The notes: generated from the letters alone by a model not told the origin. Positions 48,265 through 57,968 are shown, numbered from the stretch's first letter. The stretch: 64,000 nucleotides of DNA from Methanobacterium sp. UBA176 (GCA_002505765.1 DAVZ01000027.1:7709-71708); one strand, 5' to 3'. Program-made: numbers and translations.

Positions 48265-48966
48265 ATGAAAACTCGTATTAATGAGATTTTCTCAAGTATT
48301 CAAGGTGAAGGAAGATTTATTGGAAGACGGCAAATTTTTGTAAGATTTTCTGGATGTAATCTTGATTGTGAATACTGTGACACGCCTCAAAGCAGGGATC
48401 CATCAGTAGGAACCTTATTTTCTGAAGATGAGTTAAATAGATCCATAAAAGATTTAATAACCCCTGATTTTCACTCGGTTTCTCTTACTGGAGGAGAACC
48501 ACTGCTTCATGCTGATTTTATAAAATCTTTTCTGGAAAAACACTACTTCAACTGCTTATTAGAAACTAACGGCTCTTTACCCCAAGAATTAAAGAAAATA
48601 GTAGAGCTAATTAGATGTGCATCTCTTGATTTTAAGCTCCCTGAACATTGTTCAACTTCAAACTGGGATGGATTATTTAAAAGAGAGTTGAAATCACTAA
48701 ATCTATTAATAGATGTGGGAATAAATACATACTGTAAGATGGTTATATTGCCCTCAACAAAAGTTGAAAATATCACCCAAATTGCCTCAATGATAAGGGA
48801 TGAAATTCCAGAAAATTCAAAACTTTCAATGGTCATACAACCCTCAGATCCGCTTGATGATTGGATAAGCCATAAAAATGAATTATTCAGGATTTCAGAA
48901 AATGTAGGTAAATATTTAGACGTATTAACTATACCCCAAGTTCATAAAATTCTTAAAATACGATAG
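48265..48966 (+). CDS. queE: 7-carboxy-7-deazaguanine synthase (radical SAM, QueE)
   Basis: A 233-residue radical SAM enzyme. The N-terminal [19 protein letters not shown] is the QueE hallmark, followed by [10 protein letters not shown] (C-x3-C-x2-C, about 31-40) and LTGGEPLLH (about 74-82). It contracts the pterin ring to 7-carboxy-7-deazaguanine on the way to archaeosine. AGGTGG precedes the ATG. It ends 12 nt before the first of five CBS-domain genes. Confidence 0.94.
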   Translation: MKTRINEIFSSIQGEGRFIGRRQIFVRFSGCNLDCEYCDTPQSRDPSVGTLFSEDELNRSIKDLITPDFHSVSLTGGEPLLHADFIKSFLEKHYFNCLLETNGSLPQELKKIVELIRCASLDFKLPEHCSTSNWDGLFKRELKSLNLLIDVGINTYCKMVILPSTKVENITQIASMIRDEIPENSKLSMVIQPSDPLDDWISHKNELFRISENVGKYLDVLTIPQVHKILKIR

Positions 48967-48978
48967 GAGGTTTTAAAA

Positions 48979-49539
48979 ATGCAAATGGGAGCAAATGTAA
49001 CAGTAAATGATGCTATGACATCCAGTGTGATCACTGTAAAGCCTGAAAACAGCGCTGCAGACGCTGCTTTTATAATGGCCCAAAATGAAGTGGGTTGTTT
49101 AATAGTCAAGAGCAATGGAGAGCCAGAAGGAATAATAACCGAAACTGATTTAATAAACAAAGTGGTTGCCAAGGATATTAAAGCCAGTGCAATAACTGTT
49201 GAAGATATAATGACAAAAAACCTCATAAAAATCGATCCTGGAAGAGAATTAAATGAAGCAGCAAGATTTATGTCCAAAATGAATATAAGAAGACTTGCTG
49301 TTGTAAAAGATGGCTTGTTAAAGGGTATATTAACCGCGAAAGATATAATGGCGGTTTCTCCAGAATTGACTGAAATTCTTGTGGAAAATGCAAGAATGGA
49401 ACATCAAATGGAATATGGTAACGAAGAACGTCCAGTACCTGGAGTTTGCGAAACATGCGGAAACTTTATGGATTATTTAGACGAAGTAGATGGTAAATTC
49501 GTCTGTGAAGAATGTAAAGAATATCTGGAAGGTGATTAA
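48979..49539 (+). CDS. Two-CBS-domain protein with C-terminal zinc ribbon
   Basis: A 186-residue protein. Two CBS domains form one Bateman pair (about 8-125; [20 protein letters not shown] and [19 protein letters not shown]). A zinc ribbon CETCGNF ... CEECKEY (about 155-182) follows. CBS pairs bind adenine nucleotides or other ligands. It opens a run of five CBS genes with short gaps (2-85 nt), almost certainly one transcript. GGAGGT precedes the ATG. Confidence 0.9.
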   Translation: MQMGANVTVNDAMTSSVITVKPENSAADAAFIMAQNEVGCLIVKSNGEPEGIITETDLINKVVAKDIKASAITVEDIMTKNLIKIDPGRELNEAARFMSKMNIRRLAVVKDGLLKGILTAKDIMAVSPELTEILVENARMEHQMEYGNEERPVPGVCETCGNFMDYLDEVDGKFVCEECKEYLEGD

Positions 49540-49541
49540 AC

Positions 49542-50354
49542 TTGAACAATGTTAAGGATGTTATGACACCAAATCCAGTTACAGTTTCTGTAGATACGTC
49601 TGCAACTAAAGTAAGATCTATTTTAAGGGATGAAAGTTTTAGATGCGTCCCTGTTGTATCTGGAACACGCCTTGAAGGAATAATTACCCGCGGGGATATA
49701 ATAAAGATAACTTCTACAAAATCAAATCTTGAAGCTCGTGGGATTATGGATCGTCCAAAAGTTATTGCTAGGTCAGATATGGATATTACAGAAATTTCAA
49801 AGAAATTGCTTAAGTCAGATGTTGTTCAAGCCCCTGTCATCAAATCAGAAGACAATATGAGCCTTGTAGGTGTAATTAGTGTTGTCGATATACTTAAAAA
49901 TGTTATGGAAAGGAAACTAAAGCCATTAAACCAAAATGTTGGGGAAATAACCGTCAAAGACGTAGTAATCTGTCATTACGATGACCCCATAACAAAGGTA
50001 TGGTACAAAATGGATGATACCGGTTTTTCTGGTCTTCCAGTAATTAAAAAGAAAAAAATAATCGGTATGATTACCAGAAAGGACATTATAAATTCAGGTA
50101 ATGTGAGAATATCAAGAGAAGGAGGAATTAAAACCCCTTCCAAAGTAGAAACCATCATGAAAACTCCGCCGATAGTCATTACTCCAGATAAAGGTATCAA
50201 TGAAGCCGCCAAAATGATGATTCAATTTGATATTGGAAGATTACCTGTTGTTGAAAATCCGATCTATATAAAAAATGAACCCCAAAGAGCAAGAGAAGCT
50301 GATCTTTTAGGTATAGTTTCAAGAGAAGATATATTAGGGTCGTATATAAGTTGA
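49542..50354 (+). CDS. Four-CBS-domain protein
   Basis: A 270-residue protein built of four CBS domains (two Bateman modules), each beginning with a DVM or TIM-type segment such as VKDVMTPNPVTVS and VETIMKTPPIVIT. The start is a TTG at 49542 with AAGGTGATT upstream, 2 nt after the previous stop. There is no catalytic or membrane domain. Ligand unknown; second gene of the CBS run. Confidence 0.9.
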   Translation: MNNVKDVMTPNPVTVSVDTSATKVRSILRDESFRCVPVVSGTRLEGIITRGDIIKITSTKSNLEARGIMDRPKVIARSDMDITEISKKLLKSDVVQAPVIKSEDNMSLVGVISVVDILKNVMERKLKPLNQNVGEITVKDVVICHYDDPITKVWYKMDDTGFSGLPVIKKKKIIGMITRKDIINSGNVRISREGGIKTPSKVETIMKTPPIVITPDKGINEAAKMMIQFDIGRLPVVENPIYIKNEPQRAREADLLGIVSREDILGSYIS

Positions 50355-50439
50355 TTTTTAAAATCCAATTAAACGATTTATTTAACTTAAATTTGATTTT
50401 CAGAAATTATTTTGTTTCAAGTTAATGTGAGGTGTACTG

Positions 50440-51381
50440 ATGAGAAGAAAAGAACTAATAAATGTGGTAAAATCTAGAGAAAGAGCTCCACTGGAGTTTG
50501 GAACCCATATAGCAGAACATGAAGGCGATATAATGAGCATCGCCAAGAAGGAAGTAATTACAGTACCCCAAAGCGCTGCAATTAAAGAAGCCGCGGAAAT
50601 AATGGTAAAAAACAATTTTAGGAGACTACCTATAACCGATCCAGGGTCAGGGAAGCTTCGAGGTATTGTAACTGCCATGGATATACTGGACTTTTTAGGG
50701 GGGGGCGATAAATATCAGATCTTAGAAAAAAAACACGATGGTAATTATTTAGCTGCCATAAATGAGCCAGTAAAGGAAATTATGGAAAGAAACGTGGAAA
50801 TTTTGAGCCATAAAAGCTCCATAGGCACTGCAGTATCTAAAATGCTTGAAAAAAATATTGGTGCAATGCCAGTAATTAATTCTGAAGATAATATTGTAGG
50901 AATAGTCTCAGAAAGAGATTTTACCCTTTTATTAGCAGGGGTCTTAACCGATGAAATTGTTGAAGATTTTATGAGCACATCAGTTATTAAAACAACCCCC
51001 GGAACAAGAATTGAAGGCGCTACCAAAATAATGGTTAGAAATAAATTAAGGAGAATTCCTGTAACAGGAGAAGAAAGAAAAACACCGCATCCTGAAAATG
51101 AAAAGCTTGTTGGAATTATAACTGCTACAGATATTTTAGAATTCTTTGGAAACAGCTCTGCATTTGAAAGAATGGTGACAAATGACGCTGAAGAAGTCCT
51201 TAATACATCTATTGCAGATATCATGGTAAAAGACGTCGTTACCACTAATACTTACACTCCATTAGGTGATGTATGCGATATAATGGAAAATAAGGGTATT
51301 GGAGGATTGCCAGTAGTTAGAGACGGTGAATTACTGGGTATAATAACTGAGAGCGATATTCTAAGAGCTATAAGTGGTTGA
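50440..51381 (+). CDS. Four-CBS-domain protein
   Basis: A 313-residue protein with four CBS domains. An N-terminal extension of about 30 residues (basic, VKSRERAPLEFG) precedes the first, and longer linkers hold Lys/Glu-rich segments. Recognisable repeats are IMSIAKKEVITVPQSAA, IMERNVEILS, FMSTSVIKTTPG and IMVKDVVTTNTY. Third of the five CBS genes; GAGGTG precedes the ATG. Confidence 0.9.
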   Translation: MRRKELINVVKSRERAPLEFGTHIAEHEGDIMSIAKKEVITVPQSAAIKEAAEIMVKNNFRRLPITDPGSGKLRGIVTAMDILDFLGGGDKYQILEKKHDGNYLAAINEPVKEIMERNVEILSHKSSIGTAVSKMLEKNIGAMPVINSEDNIVGIVSERDFTLLLAGVLTDEIVEDFMSTSVIKTTPGTRIEGATKIMVRNKLRRIPVTGEERKTPHPENEKLVGIITATDILEFFGNSSAFERMVTNDAEEVLNTSIADIMVKDVVTTNTYTPLGDVCDIMENKGIGGLPVVRDGELLGIITESDILRAISG

Positions 51382-51427
51382 ATATCCTTTAATATTTATA
51401 TAATATTAAAAGGCAGGCGGTAAGACT

Positions 51428-52270
51428 ATGAAAATTAAAGAAATAATGAATGATGAAGTAATTTTGATTCAAGAAAACGAACAGGTGAACCGTGCCAGAA
51501 ATCTCATGCTTAAACATGGGATTAACAAAGTTTTAGTAGTAGATAGAGACGAAAACCCAATTGGAATTGTTACAAGTAAAGATTTAACCCATAAACTAAG
51601 AGGAAACGGTCCTACCTGGAAAAGAAGGCCAATTGATACCATAGCAATAAGAAGAGTAATGAGCAACGGCCTTATTACTATAGATGCCGATCAGGATTTA
51701 AAAGATGCTGTAGAAACCATGATACATAATAAGATAAGTTCACTCCCTGTTATTGATGAAGAAGGATTAGCAGGTATAATTACCAAAACAGACCTGATGA
51801 AATTTTATGCATCTAAATTCCAGAACAGATGGAAAGTTACAGACCTGATGACCAAAGATGTGATAACCGTTAACGAAAATCATACCATTACACACGTCAT
51901 TAACGTTATGGAAGAGCATAATATTTATGGAGTTGTTGTAATGTTCGACAGCGAGATTGCAGGTATTATAACCCCCGCAAATATATCCTTTGCCAAGGTA
52001 GACGACCCTGAAACAGGAGTAAGTGTTGAAAGAGTCTATTTTATAAGACAGGGAGCCGAAGGCGGAGATAAACGAAAAGCCAGAGATATTTCAATGCTAA
52101 CTGCTGGGGATATAATGAATCAGGATTTCATAACAATCAACCAAAACGAAGATGCCGTAGAAGCAGCGAAATTAATGAACAATTCAGAAATAAGTCATAT
52201 TCCAGTTGTAGAAAATGAAGATCTTGTGGGAATAATTACAAGAACCGATATAATCAAAGGAATACAATAA
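51428..52270 (+). CDS. Four-CBS-domain protein
   Basis: A 280-residue protein with four CBS domains, starting directly with KIKEIMNDEVILI. Later units begin VMSNGLITIDADQ, LMTKDVITVNEN and IMNQDFITINQNE. An insert around residue 190-220 (GAEGGDKRKARDIS) separates the third and fourth units. Fourth gene of the run; AGGCGG precedes the ATG. Confidence 0.9.
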   Translation: MKIKEIMNDEVILIQENEQVNRARNLMLKHGINKVLVVDRDENPIGIVTSKDLTHKLRGNGPTWKRRPIDTIAIRRVMSNGLITIDADQDLKDAVETMIHNKISSLPVIDEEGLAGIITKTDLMKFYASKFQNRWKVTDLMTKDVITVNENHTITHVINVMEEHNIYGVVVMFDSEIAGIITPANISFAKVDDPETGVSVERVYFIRQGAEGGDKRKARDISMLTAGDIMNQDFITINQNEDAVEAAKLMNNSEISHIPVVENEDLVGIITRTDIIKGIQ

Positions 52271-52322
52271 ATAGAAAAAAATAATTTTTATTTTCTTTAA
52301 ATCATGAAATGAGGAATATAAA

Positions 52323-53147
52323 ATGCATATAAAAGATATAATGAGCAGGGAAGTTGTTGTAATAGATAAAGACCAGAACATTCACGATGCATTAAAAATC
52401 ATGAAAAAACGGAAAATCTCAAAATTACCAGTAATAAATACAAACGGAGACAACAAAAAAGAACTTGTTGGGATTATTACTGAAAAAGATATTGCACTAA
52501 GGCTTGGTTCATCAAGATACGGTAATCTAGCCCCTTCACATTTCCATATATCAACAGTTATGAGCCCAGACCCAATAACCGTTGAAAGCAGTGTAAATAT
52601 TGGCGCCGCCGCAAAATTAATGATAGAAAATAGGATTGGAGGAATCCCTGTTGTTGATAATGAAGAAATAACCGGTATCGTTACAAAAACGGATTTTGTA
52701 AAAACATGCCAGGGAATACCTTATAACAATATACTCGTAAAAGAAAGAATGAAAACCGATCTGATGACTATCAGCCCTCAAGATAGACTCGTACATGCCA
52801 GAAGGATGATTATTGACGAAGAAATTGGAAGGCTGCCTGTTATGGACATGAAACAGCTTGAAGGGATAGTTACTGCAAAGGACATAGCAAACTCAATGAT
52901 TTCATTTAGAAAAGTTGTTCCCGACAAATACCAGTCTGCAAGGATAAGAAATTTAATTGTAGAAGATATAATGACCCAGAACGTAAGAACAATTAATGAA
53001 AACGCTACAATAGCTGATCTCTCCACATTTATGCTTAGGGAAAACTTCAGCGGAGTCCCTGTTGTGGATGAAACACAGAAACTAACAGGTATAATTACCA
53101 AGACAGATATCATTAACCTCATTGTCGAATCGGAGGAGGTTAACTGA
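52323..53147 (+). CDS. Four-CBS-domain protein
   Basis: A 274-residue protein with four CBS domains (IMSREVVVIDKDQ, VMSPDPITVESS, RMKTDLMTISPQD, IMTQNVRTINENA). Last of the CBS run. Its final codons contain GGAGGAGGT, placed to serve as the ribosome binding site of the RNA ligase gene that follows directly. Confidence 0.9.
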   Translation: MHIKDIMSREVVVIDKDQNIHDALKIMKKRKISKLPVINTNGDNKKELVGIITEKDIALRLGSSRYGNLAPSHFHISTVMSPDPITVESSVNIGAAAKLMIENRIGGIPVVDNEEITGIVTKTDFVKTCQGIPYNNILVKERMKTDLMTISPQDRLVHARRMIIDEEIGRLPVMDMKQLEGIVTAKDIANSMISFRKVVPDKYQSARIRNLIVEDIMTQNVRTINENATIADLSTFMLRENFSGVPVVDETQKLTGIITKTDIINLIVESEEVN

Positions 53148-54401
53148 ATTTTTCCCCAAATAAAATGTCCAAATTGCGGAAAGGACATGAAAATTGATTG
53201 GAGAAGGAATAACACCCTCACTAACTTTTTTTTTAATTGTTCCTCCTGTGATTTAGAATCAAAAACGGTTATAGAGGATTTCCTGGATAAAAAACTTCAG
53301 AAAATCCTTAATATAAAGTCAGAGAAACTCAATGATGCTATAGAAAAAGGAATCATTAAGTTCTTTGAATTTCACACTCGCCCTGCATTACAATTTAGAA
53401 AAGGGATCGGCAGAATAGAAGACGGGACAACAATCTATTTTAGAGATAAAATTGAAATTATAAGAGGATTTCCAAAGATACGAAGGACACTGCTGCTTTC
53501 TCCAACACTTAAAAACCATTTTGAAGATGAAATTGTGGTTGAAGAGAAAATGAACGGATATAATGTCCGTATAGCATCTATTGGAGATGAAATTGTTGCT
53601 CTTACAAGAAGAGGGTATATGTGTCCATATACTACAAAAAAGGCCGTTGAAATATTGGATTTATCCCCTTTCTTCAATGATAATCCTGATCTTGTAATTT
53701 GCGGAGAAATGGTAGGGACTGAAAATCCATATGTATCCCATTACTATGAAGAAATTGGAAATCTTGGATTTAGAGTATTTGATTTAAGGAAAAAAATTTC
53801 TAATGAACCTTTGCCCATCAAAGATAAACAAAAAATCCTAAATAAATATGGATTACCTGGTGTAAGAGTTTTTGGTACATTTAAGGTTAATGAAGCCCCT
53901 GAAAAGATTAAAGAAATTATTAAACAAGTAGGCGAAAATAAAAGGGAAGGGGTGGTGATGAAAGACCCTGAAATGGAAATACCGCCCCTTAAATATACTT
54001 CATCCCGTGCTCATGATGATGAAATAGGTTATGCTTTTACTTATCCCTTCGATTTTGGAAGGGACTTTTTCTTCAGCAGGGTTATAAGAGAAGGTTTTCA
54101 AGCATACGAAATGAAAGAGAGTGAAAAAGAGCTTCAAAAAAGAGCTCAAAGGCTTGGAGAGTCCATATTAAACCCAATGATCAAAACAATAAAAAATGTG
54201 GCCTCTGGAAACCAGGCCACTGAAGACATGACTATTGACATTGAAAATGAAGAAGAAGCGGAAGAATTCCTGCGATATCTTCATAATTTGGGAGTATATG
54301 CAGTTATACACAAAATTGAAGGTAATAAAGCCATTATAAGGAGAATACATCAATCTACTACTGATAAAATCACCAACCTGCTTAACGGTGGGCTTTACTA
54401 A
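53148..54401 (+). CDS. ATP-dependent RNA ligase (Rnl3 family) with N-terminal zinc ribbon; apparent ATT start
   Basis: The ligase core shows VEEKMNGYNVRIAS (nucleotidyl-Lys motif), CGEMVG, FDLRKK, REGVVMKDPE and a long C-terminal dimerisation part, matching archaeal circularising RNA ligases. The first ATG is at 53187, but the frame is open upstream to 53148. It there encodes KCPNCGKD, which pairs with CSSCDLE downstream to make a zinc ribbon that the ATG start would halve. The only plausible start before it is ATT at 53148, 7 nt after GGAGGAGGT. With that start the protein is 417 residues. It follows the CBS run without a gap. Confidence 0.82.
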   Translation: MFPQIKCPNCGKDMKIDWRRNNTLTNFFFNCSSCDLESKTVIEDFLDKKLQKILNIKSEKLNDAIEKGIIKFFEFHTRPALQFRKGIGRIEDGTTIYFRDKIEIIRGFPKIRRTLLLSPTLKNHFEDEIVVEEKMNGYNVRIASIGDEIVALTRRGYMCPYTTKKAVEILDLSPFFNDNPDLVICGEMVGTENPYVSHYYEEIGNLGFRVFDLRKKISNEPLPIKDKQKILNKYGLPGVRVFGTFKVNEAPEKIKEIIKQVGENKREGVVMKDPEMEIPPLKYTSSRAHDDEIGYAFTYPFDFGRDFFFSRVIREGFQAYEMKESEKELQKRAQRLGESILNPMIKTIKNVASGNQATEDMTIDIENEEEAEEFLRYLHNLGVYAVIHKIEGNKAIIRRIHQSTTDKITNLLNGGLY

Positions 54402-54442
54402 TCATAATAAATGAATTTAATATAAAAGAACTTTGGAAAAAA

Positions 54443-55273
54443 ATGTCATTAAATAAATCAAAATGTAAAATAGGATTTCTTGGACCTTCAGGGACATATG
54501 CAGAAGAGGCTGCATCTAAAATTAGGGGAGAATTAATACCATTTGATTCTATAATGGAAGTTCTGGATGCTGTCCAAAACAAAGATATCGATATTGGTGT
54601 TGTTCCAATTGAAAACTCAATAGAAGGTCCTGTTGGTATAACACTTGATCTTCTTGCTCATGATTATAATTTAAAGATTAAAAATGAAATAATTCTACCC
54701 ATAAGACATAATTTACTTACAAATCCTGAAGCAGCTGTTGATGATATTGACACTGTATATTCACATGCCCAGGCGCTTTCTCAGTGTCGCAAATTCATTG
54801 AAAAATTGGGAGCAAAACCTGTAGCTACACCCAGTACTTCTGGAGCTGCAGAAATGATTTTAGGTAAAAATAATGCCGCTGCTGTTGGAACTAAACGGGC
54901 AGCTGAAATTTATGGATTAAAAATCGTAGAATCCAATATTCAAGATTACACTCATAATTTAACGCGCTTTGTTGTATTAAGCAAGCTTGATCATGTTCGG
55001 ACTGGTCATGATAAAACTTCTGCAATTTTTTCGCTTATGGAGGATAAGCCGGGTGGACTTTATGAAGTTTTAGGTGAGTTTGCAAAAAGAGATATCAATT
55101 TAACTAAAATTGAATCACGGCCTTCCAAAAAAAAGCTTGGAAATTACATATTTTTTATCGATTTTCAGGGCCATAGAGAGGATAAAAAGATAAAGAATGT
55201 TTTAAATACCATTAAAAACAAGATATCATATGCAAAAATACTCGGATCATATCCTATTGAGGAGGATGATTAA
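54443..55273 (+). CDS. pheA: Prephenate dehydratase
   Basis: A 276-residue enzyme of phenylalanine synthesis. The N-terminal FLGPSGTYAEEAA (about 13-25), IPIENS-like VVPIENSIEGPVG (about 54-66) and THNLTRFVVL with the catalytic T-R-F are present. A C-terminal ACT domain has ESRPSKKKLGNYIFFID, the phenylalanine-binding segment, so feedback inhibition is likely. Its last 8 nt overlap the next gene's start. Confidence 0.96.
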   Translation: MSLNKSKCKIGFLGPSGTYAEEAASKIRGELIPFDSIMEVLDAVQNKDIDIGVVPIENSIEGPVGITLDLLAHDYNLKIKNEIILPIRHNLLTNPEAAVDDIDTVYSHAQALSQCRKFIEKLGAKPVATPSTSGAAEMILGKNNAAAVGTKRAAEIYGLKIVESNIQDYTHNLTRFVVLSKLDHVRTGHDKTSAIFSLMEDKPGGLYEVLGEFAKRDINLTKIESRPSKKKLGNYIFFIDFQGHREDKKIKNVLNTIKNKISYAKILGSYPIEEDD

Positions 55274-55931
55274 GATAACCCTTGAAAAAGAAAAAATTTT
55301 AAGAAGCTTAAAAGAGCTTGAAAATGAATTTAACAAAGGTAATATATCCCAAAGACATTATCAGACTCAAAAAAGGCAATTAGAGGATCAACTTGACACT
55401 TTTGAAGTTGCAGATAGAGTAAGGCGGCTTCAGGGTAAAGAAACTGCCACAGCACCTTCTGATGATGTAGAAGATGAGGAAGAAGAGGAAAATGAGGAAT
55501 TATTTAAAAAATATATAACCTCACCTGGTCTTAAAGAGAAAAAGCTGGATCAAAGTAAAAATGAAAAACAGGGCCGCATGTCGCATAATAAAATGATTGG
55601 GCTGGCTCTTCTGGCTGCAGCATTCATCATAGGTATTGCATTCGGTACATTTAACCTTGATCTGCCTGCTGATGTAAATGCCAATTTATTTACAAATGAC
55701 AGTGCATTTCCGCCGTTTGTACTTAACAACACTACAAATACAACCAATACAACAAATATGACCAACATGACTAACATGACAAATACAACCAGAAATACAA
55801 CTAAAATCATTAGAAATACCACAAAACCAAAGGCCAATACAACAAAACCACCTATTACAAAACCACCTATTAATAATACTACATATCCACCTGCAGGTGA
55901 ACCAGATACAACTAAAAATATCACAACATAA
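55266..55931 (+). CDS. Single-pass membrane protein with coiled coil and Asn/Thr-rich sequon tail
   Basis: About 221 residues. An N-terminal coiled coil (about 1-60; LEKEKILRSLKELENEF) is followed by an acidic stretch (DVEDEEEEENEE) and one membrane helix (about 108-128; GLALLAAAFIIGIAFG). A tail of about 90 residues holds more than ten N-x-T sequons (NTT, NMT), then Pro/Thr repeats. If the tail is outside, it would be heavily N-glycosylated. The ATG at 55266 overlaps the pheA stop with GAGGAGG upstream. Family unknown. Confidence 0.75.
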   Translation: MIKITLEKEKILRSLKELENEFNKGNISQRHYQTQKRQLEDQLDTFEVADRVRRLQGKETATAPSDDVEDEEEEENEELFKKYITSPGLKEKKLDQSKNEKQGRMSHNKMIGLALLAAAFIIGIAFGTFNLDLPADVNANLFTNDSAFPPFVLNNTTNTTNTTNMTNMTNMTNTTRNTTKIIRNTTKPKANTTKPPITKPPINNTTYPPAGEPDTTKNITT

Positions 55932-56120
55932 TTTAATTGGAATGATTAATTAGCTAAAATCACATTAATCATTTATTTTTTTACATTTTAGCTGCTAATA
56001 ATCCATTTTATGATTAAAAAACCCAAAAGTAAGTGATATTTTTTTACTCCCTATTAATTAAAAAAGAAAATAGAAAATTATATATTAACTTTCTGGATGA
56101 TAATAGATAAAGAGATTAAT

Positions 56121-56672
56121 ATGTTGAAAAAAAACTTGCTTTTACTTGTTCTTCTCTCAGTAGTAGTTATTGCATCTGGATGTATAGATGGAGGAAATCA
56201 GGCAACCAACGATATAAATAAAACCCAGACCTACAGCGGAGATGAATTTACAGTGAAATATCCCGGAACCTGGCAACAAATCCCCAGTAAAGCTCCAAAT
56301 AGCACTGTAGCCTTTGGAGATCCAGGATCAGCCGATTCCGATGGAAACGTTCAAATAAACGTTGTAATACAGAAATCACTTAAAAATCCAGGGACAACAT
56401 TACAGGAATATTTTAATTCCACATATACACAATTTGCTGCACAGAATTTAGGATATAAACCTATATCTGAGGGAAGCGTACTCATTAACGGCATAAACGC
56501 CCTTGAAAATATTTATTATATAAATTCAGACGGCACAGATAAACAGGTAAGGGCAGTGTGGATTCAAAATAATCGCATGATTTATGTAATTCTATGCAGT
56601 GCTCCTGTTTCAGACTTTTCTGCCCAACAGGAAAACTTCGATATTATAGTTAACAGCTTCAGGTTAATATAA
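56121..56672 (+). CDS. PsbP-like lipoprotein
   Basis: About 183 residues. A signal segment LLLLVLLSVVVIASGC ends in a lipobox Cys. It is followed by a Gly/Asn linker and a PsbP-like domain: FTVKYPGTWQQIP near the start, INGINALENIYYI in the middle and ENFDIIVNSFRLI at the end. Same architecture as the protein at 13370. The ATG at 56121 begins the signal; an in-frame ATG at 56097 is less likely. Role unknown. Confidence 0.78.
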   Translation: MLKKNLLLLVLLSVVVIASGCIDGGNQATNDINKTQTYSGDEFTVKYPGTWQQIPSKAPNSTVAFGDPGSADSDGNVQINVVIQKSLKNPGTTLQEYFNSTYTQFAAQNLGYKPISEGSVLINGINALENIYYINSDGTDKQVRAVWIQNNRMIYVILCSAPVSDFSAQQENFDIIVNSFRLI

Positions 56673-57311
56673 ACCCCAAACTTTTTAGTTAATGGTGATT
56701 GAGAACCTATCCCTTGTAATAATTCTCATTCATCTCTGATTAAGTTCCAGATTATGAAAAAAATCTTATTCAGACGGTTGATTTACCAGCTCTATCTGAA
56801 AATGAGCCTTCAAGAAAATGGAATCACATTTAATCATCCTTCAGATTAGAATGTGGTGATAAAACTGATAATACTTTATAGCCCGTATTATAATAGGCAA
56901 AAAAGCAATGATAAAAACCAGGACAGTGATGGGAATTTCAAAAAAGAATCCTCCTGTAGTCCATTTAAAAGTCTATATGAAGTTAACTCCGGTGTATTTT
57001 ATGCATTGGAGTATACCAAATGTTATCTGAATGATTATATTAAGTCAATAACTTGAATGTTTATTAATTTAGGGCTAAAGCAGTGATTAAAATATCGAAG
57101 TACATTATTGAATTGCACTAATTGAAAAAAAAAGGATTTATTTACATTATTTTCCGTGGAAAACGTTCTACAACTTACTTAGGAGATAATCCAGATTTTT
57201 TGACATGATATTTCAGTGGCTATTTAATATTTAATGAAATGATTCTATAAAATGAAAAAATTTATTAGTCTGTTTTTTAGATGAAGTTACATAGAAAAAA
57301 GAGGAGTCAAA
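56673..57311. other. Intergenic, no supported gene
   Basis: About 640 bp between the two PsbP-like genes. A 67-codon frame at 56853-57056 exists with GTG start, but its composition is unconvincing. TATA-like AATTTATTAG sequences occur shortly before the next gene. Confidence 0.4.
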
Positions 57312-57968
57312 TTGAAACAATTAAGAAAAGAGGAACCAAAAAAACGTCATGCTGACATTCAATTTAAAGACTTCCCACACAAAAAAGAAGTATTAGCTAT
57401 AGCTATTGCAGTATTAGTAACAATTTTAGTGCTTATATTAACCAGTGGAGGCCCTGAAACACCTCCTGCTACTAATCAGTCGTTAAATCAGACCCCTGAA
57501 ATAAATACTAAAATTTATTCTGCCGGAGGCATTTATCTTGAATATCCAGAATCATGGAAGGTTACAACTGACGAAATAAAGGATAATAACATGCAGTTAG
57601 TGATTCAGGACCCTTCTTCAGCAGGTAATCCCAACAGTACACAGGCAGCAGGCTTTACTGTGTTTAAAGTGGAAAAAGATCCCTATCAAACCCTGGAACA
57701 GCGAAAATATACTTTTATTCAAAGTATAAACGATTCAGGTGCTAATATAAACCTGGTGTCATCAAATGATACTAATATAAATGGAATAAATGCAGTTGAA
57801 TCAATCTACAATGGTAAGGGCCCAAAAAATGAGCAGATCCAGCTTAAAGTAATTTATTTTGAACGAAACAATTTAATATACATTCTGGCATTCCTTACAA
57901 AGGGAATGGATCTTCAAAGCCAGAGTGCAAACTTCGATGTTGTAATAGACAGTTTTAAACTGCAATAA
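57312..57968 (+). CDS. Membrane-anchored PsbP-like protein
   Basis: A 218-residue protein. A charged N-terminus (about 1-28) precedes one membrane helix (VLAIAIAVLVTILVLIL, about 28-44), then a Pro/Thr/Asn linker and a PsbP-like domain (IYLEYPESWKVTT; INGINAVESIY; ANFDVVIDSFKLQ). It lacks a lipobox, so unlike its two relatives in the window it is held by a signal-anchor. The start is TTG at 57312 with GAGGAGT four nt upstream. Function unknown. Confidence 0.75.
   Translation: MKQLRKEEPKKRHADIQFKDFPHKKEVLAIAIAVLVTILVLILTSGGPETPPATNQSLNQTPEINTKIYSAGGIYLEYPESWKVTTDEIKDNNMQLVIQDPSSAGNPNSTQAAGFTVFKVEKDPYQTLEQRKYTFIQSINDSGANINLVSSNDTNINGINAVESIYNGKGPKNEQIQLKVIYFERNNLIYILAFLTKGMDLQSQSANFDVVIDSFKLQ

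Noticed and set aside
56853..57056. 67-codon plus-strand frame between two PsbP-like genes
   Set aside because: GTG start, biased toward Asn/Lys/Tyr/Ser as expected from AT-rich non-coding DNA, no recognisable motif and no conserved context; left out as a gene.
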